From JAUVUV01 sp964548275 (GTDB lineage: Bacteria; Gemmatimonadota; Glassbacteria; GWA2-58-10), in the NCBI GenBank assembly GCA_964548275.1, contig CAZJQI010000048.1, positions 1-33,484 on the forward strand: DNA of 33,484 nucleotides. Reading direction: 5' to 3'. Each line of letters begins with the position of its first letter. The first letter of the stretch is position 1. Below, in pieces: positions 15,719-22,893 of the stretch. The notes beneath the pieces were generated by a model. The model ran no database searches, was not told the DNA's origin, and was given only the letters and a program-made list of their open reading frames with translations. The translations under genes were made by a program, and so were the position numbers.

Positions 15719-16765
15719 ATGGAAAAGGTTCGCATTGGCATGGTGGGGAGCAAGTTCGCCGCTGATTTCCACGCAGATTCGTACTCACGGAACTCGCAAG
15801 CTGAAATAGTGGCTGTGGCTGCAATAGATAATCTCGAGGAATACTCGAAGAAGTGGGGTGTCATGGACACCATGACCGATTTCAAGGAGCTCTGCAAGCG
15901 GGACGATGTCGATTTGATCGATGTCTGCGTGCCGAATTTCCTTCACCATGACGTGGTGATGGAGGCAGCGGCCAACAGAAAACACGTTATCTGCGAAAAG
16001 CCCCTGACCACCACGGTCGAGGATGCCAGGGAGATGGTCGATTTCTGCAAGAAACAGGGCGTGAAACTGATGTATGGCGAGGACTGGATCTTTGCCCCTG
16101 CCCTTCTCCGGGTGATCGAGCTGATCAACGAGGGCGCTATCGGCAAAATGCTCTGGGTCAAGGCAAAGGAAGTCCACAACGGGAGCCACAGCCCGTTCGC
16201 CCAGCAGAAAAAATACTGCGGCGGAGGCTCTCTCATGCACCTGGCAGTGCACCCCATCGGCTTCGTGCGCTACCTGTTCGGCGAGAAAGTGATCGAGGTC
16301 AACGGCTGGGTTTCTGGCGGAGGGGAGAAAAACTACTACCACAAGCATTACACCGGCGAGGACTGGGGCGCCTGCATGCTCAAGTTCGACTCGGGCCGTT
16401 ACGCTTTCTGCGAGGGCAACTATATCACAGTGGGCGGAATGGATGACAAGGTGGAGATCTACGGCGAGGAGGGCCGGCTGAATATCGACCTTACCTTCTC
16501 CAGCCCGATCCGGGCTTACAGCCGCCCCGGTTTCGAGTATGCAATCGAGAAAACCGACACTACCAAGCACTGGACATGGCCTGCAGTGGATGAGTTCGCC
16601 AACCTGGGTTACGTGGATCAGTTGCGCTATTTCGTGGACTGCGTGCTCAAGGACGAGGACCCTATGTTCGGTATCCGCGGCGAGGACGGCCAGGCCTGCG
16701 TGGAAATCGTGACAGCCGCGTACGAAAGCGCCGAAACCGGCAAGACCGTGAAGGGAAGCTGGTAG
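15719..16765 (+). CDS. Gfo/Idh/MocA-family NAD(P)-dependent oxidoreductase
   Basis: Members oxidise or epimerise sugars, inositols and related polyols with NAD(P). The 348-residue protein has a Rossmann N terminus (VRIGMVGSKFAADFHADSY) and the hallmark EKP motif in VICEKPLTTTVEDA (Lys contacts cofactor and substrate). It then has GEDWIFAPALLRV and the C-terminal alpha/beta domain with GGGSLMHLAVHPIGFVRYL, where the catalytic His is expected. AAGGAG stands 8 bases before the ATG. It has its own promoter and a terminator after it, so it is a single-gene unit. The substrate cannot be inferred. Confidence 0.92.
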   Translation: MEKVRIGMVGSKFAADFHADSYSRNSQAEIVAVAAIDNLEEYSKKWGVMDTMTDFKELCKRDDVDLIDVCVPNFLHHDVVMEAAANRKHVICEKPLTTTVEDAREMVDFCKKQGVKLMYGEDWIFAPALLRVIELINEGAIGKMLWVKAKEVHNGSHSPFAQQKKYCGGGSLMHLAVHPIGFVRYLFGEKVIEVNGWVSGGGEKNYYHKHYTGEDWGACMLKFDSGRYAFCEGNYITVGGMDDKVEIYGEEGRLNIDLTFSSPIRAYSRPGFEYAIEKTDTTKHWTWPAVDEFANLGYVDQLRYFVDCVLKDEDPMFGIRGEDGQACVEIVTAAYESAETGKTVKGSW

Positions 16766-16793
16766 GATTTTCGCTGTACGAATTACCATCCCA

Positions 16794-16830
16794 AGCCCCC
16801 TGAAGCTTGAACCACAGGGGGCTTTGTTTT
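16794..16830 (+). terminator. Rho-independent terminator between oxidoreductase and Ntn-hydrolase genes
   Basis: A perfect 9-bp stem AGCCCCCTG / CAGGGGGCT with a 12-base loop is followed by tttgtttt. The T tract ends about 20 bases before the next ATG, leaving no room for a promoter of the next gene. The hairpin may therefore be leaky or act as an attenuator. Confidence 0.85.
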
Positions 16831-16850
16831 CTCAGCACAGGAGGCTTAAC

Positions 16851-18281
16851 ATGATCATGGGCAGGAAATGCCTCATCTCGATGTTTCTTCTGGCAAGTTC
16901 GTTCGTTTGCCCTCTTTACCCGGCCAGTGGGGAGTTAACTGCCCAACAGCGGGATTGGCTTGCCCGCGCCAGCCGGTCCGAGCGCGAGGGCTGGATCTTT
17001 GTTCATCTCGAAGGCGCTCCTTTCGAGCGCGGGTTCCAGCACGGCTACATTCTGGCCCAGGAAATAAAAAAAGGAATCCGTATCGATCGCCATCTCATTC
17101 ATTGGCAGACACCCAAGGATTTCGAGTTTTTCGTGGAGGCGGGGCAAAGGCTTTTCCATAATAAGCTGGAGGATGAAATAAAGGTTGAACTGGAGGGAAT
17201 GGCTCTTGGTCTTGCAAAAGCCGGTGTGGAAGGAATCGGCTACCCGGAACTCCTTGCCCACAACGCAATTCACGAACTTCTCTGGTACTACTGGCCGTGG
17301 ATCGAGGAGGATAAGGAAAAGCGAATGCCTGAGAACCGCGCAGACGGCTGCAGCGCGTTTATAGCCACCGGCTCAGCCACCCTGGACTCGAAAATAGTGA
17401 TGGCCCACAATACCTGGACAAATTACGCTTTCGCCAGTTTCCGGAACGTTATTATGGATCTGGTTCCAGATAAGGGGCACCGGATAATGATGCACACCAG
17501 CGCAGGGTTTATCCACAGCGGTTCGGACTTTTTTCTCTGCTCGAGCGGGATCGTGGGCACTGAAACCACTATCGGGGATTTTACCCACGAGTACGACACG
17601 ACCGGCACCGCAGAGTTCTCACGGGTCCGCAGGGCCATGCAGTACGCCGAATCGCTGGATCAATGGGCGCAAACCATGATCGAAAACAACAGCGGCGGCT
17701 ATGCCAACAACTGGCTGCTTGGGGATATCCACAGCGGAGAGATCGCCCGGCTGGAGCTCGGGTGCAAGTACCATAAGTTCGAAAAGAAAACCGACGGCGT
17801 GTTTTTCGGCTCCAATATTGCCGAGAACAGGGATATCCTGCTCAATGAAACCAATTCGAATTTCTCGGACATCCGCAAAAGCAGCGTGGGCCGGAAGGTG
17901 AGCTGGATGCGCCTGATGAAAACGTTCAAGGGCGGGATAGATGTGGAGCTTGCCAAGACAATGCTCGCGGACCATTACGACACATACCTGGGTCGCGACA
18001 ACCCGGGCCCGCGGAGTATCTGCGGCCACGGCGAGCTGGCTGACGGAATCACCTGCCCGACCACCGGCACGCCGTTTTACCCCTCAGGTGCGGTTGACGG
18101 CAAGGTTGTGGACGCGGCAATGGCAGCTCAGATGAAATTCTGGGCCCGCTGGGGAAGTTCCTGCGGCACGCCTTTCTTTGCAGACCGGTTTATCGACCAG
18201 CATCCGCAGTTCGAATGGCTGCGCGGCTATATGGACGACCGGCCTACCAGGAACTGGGCGGTTTTTGAGAAGAGGGATTAG
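16851..18281 (+). CDS. Exported phospholipase-B/C45-like Ntn hydrolase
   Basis: The start is ATG 16851, 6 bases after AGGAGG; a longer TTG reading begins inside the terminator and is rejected. The 476-residue protein has a signal peptide (about 1-27). Then come the N-terminal FERGFQHGYILAQEI motif and RADGCSAFIATG with C167, the likely N-terminal nucleophile after autocleavage. KIVMAHNTWTNY, typical of phospholipase B-like and C45 acyltransferase proteins, follows. Later blocks are GFIHSGSDFFLCSSGIVGTET and NNWLLGDIHSGEIARLELG. It probably hydrolyses an amide or ester (acyl) bond in the periplasm or outside. Whether the substrate is lipid, peptide or acyl-amino acid is unknown. Confidence 0.83.
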   Translation: MIMGRKCLISMFLLASSFVCPLYPASGELTAQQRDWLARASRSEREGWIFVHLEGAPFERGFQHGYILAQEIKKGIRIDRHLIHWQTPKDFEFFVEAGQRLFHNKLEDEIKVELEGMALGLAKAGVEGIGYPELLAHNAIHELLWYYWPWIEEDKEKRMPENRADGCSAFIATGSATLDSKIVMAHNTWTNYAFASFRNVIMDLVPDKGHRIMMHTSAGFIHSGSDFFLCSSGIVGTETTIGDFTHEYDTTGTAEFSRVRRAMQYAESLDQWAQTMIENNSGGYANNWLLGDIHSGEIARLELGCKYHKFEKKTDGVFFGSNIAENRDILLNETNSNFSDIRKSSVGRKVSWMRLMKTFKGGIDVELAKTMLADHYDTYLGRDNPGPRSICGHGELADGITCPTTGTPFYPSGAVDGKVVDAAMAAQMKFWARWGSSCGTPFFADRFIDQHPQFEWLRGYMDDRPTRNWAVFEKRD

Positions 18282-18346
18282 CTCGTTTGGCGGCTGAACG
18301 GGAAATCTATGCAGTAAGGTGACCGGCGGGAAACCGAATATTTTAT

Positions 18347-18907
18347 TCAGCAACCGGTGAACTGGCTGTCATTCGACCAGCGCGCAGGGTTATTGGCTAT
18401 ATATTCCCTGATATCTTCCAGGTCAACGATATTCCTGACAACGTGTTCGTAATAGCCGCGCTGCCATATTGCCTCGCCCCTAATAAACCCTGATATACGA
18501 ACCCTCCTCGTCACCGAGGATTTGAAAGAACCGACAACAGCGCCGAGGGTTTTTTTCTTGGATTTGGCTGGTTCACTCGTAGGGGCGAGGCATGCCTCGC
18601 CCGTTTCATCTAGAATAATTAAAATGCCATGCAGGTGGTTGGGCATCACCACGTATTCGTCTAATCGCACTTCTTTGAAATGTTTCGGGATTTCCTGCCA
18701 GCATGTCTTTACCATATTGCCGATTTCGTTTAACTGAACCTTTCCTTCTTCGATTTTACCAAAAATACATTTTCGGTTATGTGAGCAGATTGTAACAAGG
18801 TAAGCCCCAGGTGTGGTATAACCATAATAGGATAGGCGGATGTTTTTCCGTTTAGGATATTTTTCAGGCATTTGATTTATCAAATGTACGCGACGCGGGC
18901 GAGGCAT
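18347..18907 (-). CDS. REP-associated tyrosine transposase (RAYT, TnpA_REP)
   Basis: IS200-related single-strand Y1 transposase of the domesticated RAYT type, which processes REP palindromes. It appears intact at 186 residues (or 174 from ATG 18871). It has RLSYYGYTTPGAYLVTIC, the HUH motif PNHLHGI, and the catalytic Tyr region IWQRGYYEHVVRN before IREYIANNPARW. The ATG at 18907 lies inside a palindrome whose GGGG provides a Shine-Dalgarno-like site; homology begins at the ATG at 18871, so either may be used. A second copy of the same palindrome is inside the gene and encodes part of the linker TGEACLAPT, between HUH and Tyr motifs. No terminal repeats of a normal IS are seen. Confidence 0.88.
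   Translation of the reverse strand: MPRPRRVHLINQMPEKYPKRKNIRLSYYGYTTPGAYLVTICSHNRKCIFGKIEEGKVQLNEIGNMVKTCWQEIPKHFKEVRLDEYVVMPNHLHGILIILDETGEACLAPTSEPAKSKKKTLGAVVGSFKSSVTRRVRISGFIRGEAIWQRGYYEHVVRNIVDLEDIREYIANNPARWSNDSQFTGC
18583..18602. repeat. REP-like palindrome inside the RAYT coding region
   Basis: A perfect 20-base palindrome with arm GGGCGAGGCA, preceded by GTAGG. It is shared with the copy at 18897-18916 over 26 bases (18578-18603 against 18896-18921, inverted). It encodes the TGEACLAPT linker on the minus strand. Confidence 0.9.
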
Positions 18908-18916
18908 GCCTCGCCC
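18897..18916. repeat. REP-like palindrome at the start of the RAYT gene
   Basis: The second copy of the 20-base palindrome, in inverted orientation to the first and followed by CTAC. It overlaps the ATG at 18907 and supplies the GGGG sequence before it on the minus strand. Confidence 0.9.
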
Positions 18917-19080
18917 CTACGAAATACAATCGAAAATAACCCAATATTCAACAACTTACGAACTATCCTTGGCCCAATTTTTCTTTTTCCCAAATTTTTA
19001 ATATCTGCTTTTTATCATAACCAGAAAATGCAGTATTTTGTCCGTGGATTTTACATGTCATTTTGAGAAAACTTACACCT

Positions 19081-19098
19081 CCCTTTTCAAAAAAAGGG
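19081..19098 (-). terminator. Weak hairpin after the PreA-PreT-like gene
   Basis: CCCTTTT / AAAAGGG with a 4-base loop, 41 bases past the stop. No T tract follows on the minus strand, so terminator function is doubtful. Confidence 0.25.
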
Positions 19099-19139
19099 TA
19101 CAACATGCTGTGCCCCTGGATCGGCATTTCCTGTTAACC

Positions 19140-21839
19140 TTAACTCGAGACGTAGCTCACATTGGGCGGAGAAAGCTCCCCCTTGACCATCTCGATATTG
19201 TTGTTCGGGCAGCGGAAAACACACATACCGCAGGCCACACACTTATCTTTATCGACCTGCACACGGTTGCCTTTTTCACCCCAGGCTCGTGTCATGCAAA
19301 GTTGCTCGCATATCTGGCAGCCAACGCCGCAGCCGCAATGCAGGCACCTGGAAGCCTCAGCCACGGCCTCTTCCTCGGTCATCACCTGTTCATAAAGGTC
19401 GTAATTGGTCTTGCGTATTTCAGCAGGAGTAATTTTGAGAGCCGCCCTGTCTGCCAGGGGAACGTCCGTGCTGCGGTCTATCACGTCTCTCGGGTCGACC
19501 TGGGTAAGAACCGGGTCGTATTCTAGCACTGCCAATTCTCCGGCAAGTTTTCGGTCAATAGAGACCGCTGCACGATTGCCCTCGGCCACTGACTGGATAA
19601 CAGTTGACGGTCCGAGCGAGGCATCCCCGGCCACGAAAATATCATCCACAGAGGTGCATCCGGTGGATTCATCGTAAGCAAGAGTGCCCCAGCGGGTCAT
19701 CTCAAGTCCCAGGCCGGCAGCAGTCTCATCCAGTTCCTGGCTGACTGCCGAAATCACTGTATCGCAAGCCAGCACGAACTCTGCGCCCTGAACATCCTCC
19801 GGCTTGCGGCGCCCCTCTCCGGTGTCCATACCCAGAACGTTGCTCTGAAGGCGCAGGCTGGAGATTTTTCCGTCCCCGGTTTTGATAATTTCCAGCGGGC
19901 TGACCAGGTACATCACCCGCACGCCCTCCTCCTCGGCCTCATAAACCTCCTCCGGCACTGCCGGCATCTCATCCCTGGTGCGGCGGTAGCAGATATAGAT
20001 ATTCTCCACTCCCCCGCGCGCCGCAATACGTGCAGCGTCCACTGCAGTGAACCCCCCGCCGATAATCGCCACGCTTTTGCCCAGAGGGAGAGCTTTTCCG
20101 GTAGCGTGGGCGCGGATGAAATCCACTGCGGTGAAATAGCCTTGCGCATCCTCGCCGGGGATACCCAGGCCCTGGCCTTTCTGGGTGCCGACTGTGATAC
20201 AGATCGCCTTGAAACCCTGGGAGCGAAGGTCATCCAGGGTGAAATCAACTCCCAATGCCTTGTTATAGACCACTTTCACTCCGAGCTTATCCAGCCACTC
20301 GAATTCCCTGTCAATCAGCTTTCTTGGCAGGCGGAACTCCGGGATGCCGTAGCGAAGCATGCCCCCGCTTTTGGCTTCCCGCTCGAAAACAGTCACCTCA
20401 TACCCTGCCCTGGCAAGGGTGTGGGCGGCACTGATACCAGCCGGACCAGAGCCGATTACAGCCACTTTGATACCGTTAGGCTGGGCCTGTTCGATATTCG
20501 GTACCCAGCCCTCTTTCTCAGCTTTATCCATCACGAAACGCTTGATCGCCCGGATGCGGATCGGCTCATCTTTCAGCCCGCGTGTGCAGGAGTCCTCACA
20601 GGGGTGGTTGCAGATATAGCCGCAAGTATGCTGAAGCGGATTCTTGCTGGTAATCTGCTGGTAGGCTTCCTCGAATTTGCCCTGGGCCACCAGGCGCACA
20701 TAGGCCATTGCCGGCACGTTATGCGGGCAGGCATAATCGCAGGGAGCCGCCAGGTTCGGGTTTTTCTGACTGGCGTAACCCTCCCAGAGGGTCAGCTCCG
20801 GAGCGGTTTTTACCGACTCGACAACCTTGTCCCGCATCTCCAGAGGATTTTCGTAGCCGTGCTCCTGGACATACTTGCGAAATCCGCTGAAAAATTCCGG
20901 GAAGAAACCGAATCCGTAAATAATCGTAGCCGAGCAAATGCCTACCAGATCGGCCCCGGTCATTATCATCTCCACGCCGTCATTCCAGGTGGTGATCCCA
21001 CCTGTGCCGAGGATTTTTGCATCCGGTCCGCAACTCTTGCGCATCATGTAAACGTCGCGCAGGGCCAGGGGCTTGATCCAGTAGCTGTTCATACAGTACA
21101 TGCTCTGCTCTTCCTGAAGGTTGATCGTGCTCTTGCCGGGTTCATCGATCCGGATCGCGGGCAGGGCCAGCCGGTTGGCCACACCGCAGACCATATCCGC
21201 ACCGGCGTCCAAACAGGCTTTGGCGACAATATGCTGGCGGCCGCCCTCGGGCGTGATTTTCACGCAGATCGGAATGGTGGTCTCCTGTTTGATCGCACGG
21301 ATGATCGCCTGAATCGCCTCTTCCTGCTGACCCAGGCTCGCCCCGGTCTGGTGTTTTTCTGCCGACCTGTCCTTTGCCAGCTCAACATTGAACGACATAT
21401 TGGGGCAGCACATGTTGAGTTCATTGATATGAGCCCCGGCCTCTTCGAACTTTTTGGCCATGTTGACCCAGCCTTCCAATCCTGGCTCTGAATAGGTAAA
21501 ATTCGAGAACAGCACGAAACTGTCGTTCTGCTTGCGCATGGCTTCGATCATGCGGCAGGCCTCATCAAGGATTATTCTCTTCTCAGCCGAAAAATACAGC
21601 AGGTGCTGTTTCTCATCCCAGCCGTAGCGGGGCCTGCGGTTAATATACGGCGGCGGGTCGAAAGTAAGCTTGCAGCTCGCTCCGGCAAACCCGCACTCGG
21701 CAGCTCTGATCAGCTGCTGGAGCATCGAGGTGGTGGGGCCGCTGGAGACGAAAAACGGATTGCGGAATCGAACGCCTGCCACCTCGACCGGCATGTCAAA
21801 ATCCACATCATCAAATTTCTTTCGGTCCAAGTAAAGCAT
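19140..21839 (-). CDS. Fused dihydropyrimidine dehydrogenase-like flavo/iron-sulfur protein (PreA-PreT order)
   Basis: The start is ATG 21839, 7 bases after AAGGA, giving 899 residues. The order is: FMN barrel like PreA/DHOD (10-335; INELNMCCPNMS, CVKITPEGG, GTGGITTWND); GltD/DPD-type Fe-S helical domain (CDYACPHNVPA near 367 and CGYICNHPCEDSC near 406); FAD site VIGSGPAGISAA (463); NAD(P) site IIGGGFTAVDAA (594); and a C-terminal cluster region, CLHCGCGVGCQICEQLC (832-848) plus CVACGMCVFRCP (867-878). Mammalian DPD has the Fe-S/FAD half first, so the order here is swapped. It presumably passes NAD(P)H electrons via FAD and Fe-S to FMN to reduce a pyrimidine-like ring. The substrate is inferred from family only, as no pyrimidine genes adjoin. 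Confidence 0.86.
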   Translation of the reverse strand: MLYLDRKKFDDVDFDMPVEVAGVRFRNPFFVSSGPTTSMLQQLIRAAECGFAGASCKLTFDPPPYINRRPRYGWDEKQHLLYFSAEKRIILDEACRMIEAMRKQNDSFVLFSNFTYSEPGLEGWVNMAKKFEEAGAHINELNMCCPNMSFNVELAKDRSAEKHQTGASLGQQEEAIQAIIRAIKQETTIPICVKITPEGGRQHIVAKACLDAGADMVCGVANRLALPAIRIDEPGKSTINLQEEQSMYCMNSYWIKPLALRDVYMMRKSCGPDAKILGTGGITTWNDGVEMIMTGADLVGICSATIIYGFGFFPEFFSGFRKYVQEHGYENPLEMRDKVVESVKTAPELTLWEGYASQKNPNLAAPCDYACPHNVPAMAYVRLVAQGKFEEAYQQITSKNPLQHTCGYICNHPCEDSCTRGLKDEPIRIRAIKRFVMDKAEKEGWVPNIEQAQPNGIKVAVIGSGPAGISAAHTLARAGYEVTVFEREAKSGGMLRYGIPEFRLPRKLIDREFEWLDKLGVKVVYNKALGVDFTLDDLRSQGFKAICITVGTQKGQGLGIPGEDAQGYFTAVDFIRAHATGKALPLGKSVAIIGGGFTAVDAARIAARGGVENIYICYRRTRDEMPAVPEEVYEAEEEGVRVMYLVSPLEIIKTGDGKISSLRLQSNVLGMDTGEGRRKPEDVQGAEFVLACDTVISAVSQELDETAAGLGLEMTRWGTLAYDESTGCTSVDDIFVAGDASLGPSTVIQSVAEGNRAAVSIDRKLAGELAVLEYDPVLTQVDPRDVIDRSTDVPLADRAALKITPAEIRKTNYDLYEQVMTEEEAVAEASRCLHCGCGVGCQICEQLCMTRAWGEKGNRVQVDKDKCVACGMCVFRCPNNNIEMVKGELSPPNVSYVSS

Positions 21840-22220
21840 AATCCAGTCCTTCTTTGAATATCTAAAATTCAAAATTGTATCCGATTAACCTGAGGGATAA
21901 ACGGACAATGCAGATGGCGGGAATAGCGAGTTTCTGCTCAAATTATCTTTCGATTTTATAAGATTATATGAAATCCAATTTTTTGCAAGCTTTTTATCAA
22001 AGAGTATAAACTGGCAAACCCTGGTAAGATCGATATTAGAAACTATTCAGCCGCTGGAAAGTCTGCTATTATCTTTCAAACACCCGCCAACTGAAAAAAG
22101 GCAAGATTAGCCAGAATTAATCTAGTAATCCAACGAAAATACTAATACAAAGTTACCCGCACCAATCACAGGAGAAAGGCGGTAAAAAATTCAGACTTTA
22201 AAATAAAGGCGCGAAAGGCA
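21840..22220. other. Non-coding gap between PreA-PreT-like gene and RAYT remnant
   Basis: About 380 AT-rich bases with no ORF that looks real. On the minus strand a TATAAT (21963-21968) lies about 125 bases before the start at 21839, with TTGCAA only 14 bases upstream of it, too close for a good promoter. No tRNA or repeat is seen. Confidence 0.5.
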
Positions 22221-22253
22221 ATAAAAAGCCGCCGGAATCGTAACTTCCCGGCG
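22221..22253 (-). terminator. Rho-independent terminator after the RAYT remnant
   Basis: Read on the minus strand, CGCCGGGAA pairs with TTCCGGCG (one bulged base) across a 7-base loop, followed by gCTTTTTATT. It would stop transcripts from the decayed RAYT before the PreA-PreT-like gene. Confidence 0.65.
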
Positions 22254-22269
22254 ACGCGGTTAATAAATC

Positions 22270-22695
22270 CTAAGTACTGTAATTCAGAAGTTCGGTAACG
22301 TATTCTCTAATGATTCCTTTGGGCGAGGGATCAGATTGAAACCTGGTTATTAATAATCCCAGTGATTTCGGTGCAGGGCCATGCAGTAGGGGCGTCCGGC
22401 CGGACGCCCCTACATTGGAATCTGCATCTTTTTCTTTGATAATAACAATCCCATGCAAGTGATTCGGCATCACCACAAATGAATCAATCTCGATCTCTTC
22501 CCTGATAATCGAGGCTCTCTCCCATTCTCCCACCACAATCAGGCCGTTTTCATTCAACATCATCTGCCCATCCACAATTTCCCCGAACAAACATTCCCGA
22601 TCATGAGTGCAAACAGTTACAAAATACGCTCCCGGAGAGGCATAATCGTAATCCTTCAAGCGGATTGAACGTCTATGTCGCCGGATGTGCGTCAT
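22270..22695 (-). pseudogene. Decayed REP-associated tyrosine transposase
   Basis: The 141-residue reading keeps the N-terminal half of a RAYT: SIRLKDYDYASPGAYFVTVC and the HUH motif PNHLHGI. After KSLGLLITRFQSD it jumps to GIIREYV, which in intact relatives lies some 35 residues later, just after the catalytic tyrosine region. The WQRxYYEHxxRN block is missing and the end is out of register, so an internal deletion with a frameshift is likely. It has an AGGA site before the ATG and its own terminator. A 28-base palindrome is embedded at the same place as in the intact RAYT at 18347-18907. Catalysis should be lost; single-strand binding could persist. Confidence 0.8.
22386..22413. repeat. Perfect palindrome inside the RAYT remnant
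   Basis: 28 bases, each arm 14 (GTAGGGGCGTCCGG and its complement). The outer GTAGGGGCG is shared with the palindromes in the intact RAYT, while the inner part differs. Confidence 0.92.
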
Positions 22696-22843
22696 TTGTC
22701 CTAAATGCCTGATTTTTAAAAGATGATGGATAAATCGCCTTATTTGAAACCGTAACCATATATATGAAAACTTGTACTTAGTACGAATTCATCTCTTGAT
22801 TATTTTATCAATTAGTTTTACCGTTTTTGGGGCAGGTCAAGAT

Positions 22844-22849
22844 TATAAT
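22844..22849 (+). promoter_or_regulatory. -10 element before the double-glycosidase gene
   Basis: A perfect TATAAT lies 44 bases before the ATG at 22894. No clear -35 hexamer is found at 16-18 bases. A short inverted repeat, TTGAT-N6-ATCAA, lies about 40 bases further upstream and might bind a regulator. Confidence 0.3.
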
Positions 22850-22893
22850 AATCCATCCCTTTTTAACAGTCCTCATAACTTCAAGGAGAGACG

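Noticed and set aside
16824..16850. Earlier TTG start for the Ntn hydrolase
   Set aside because: It falls within the terminator T tract; AGGAGG and ATG at 16851 fit better and leave a normal signal peptide.
20106..21491. A 461-codon plus-strand frame opposite the PreA-PreT-like gene
   Set aside because: It is antisense to well-conserved FMN, Fe-S and FAD motifs and has no recognised domain.
18347..22695. A composite transposon carried by the two RAYT genes around the PreA-PreT-like gene
   Set aside because: The two RAYTs are different in sequence, have no IS ends, and RAYTs are not known to mobilise flanking genes as composite elements.
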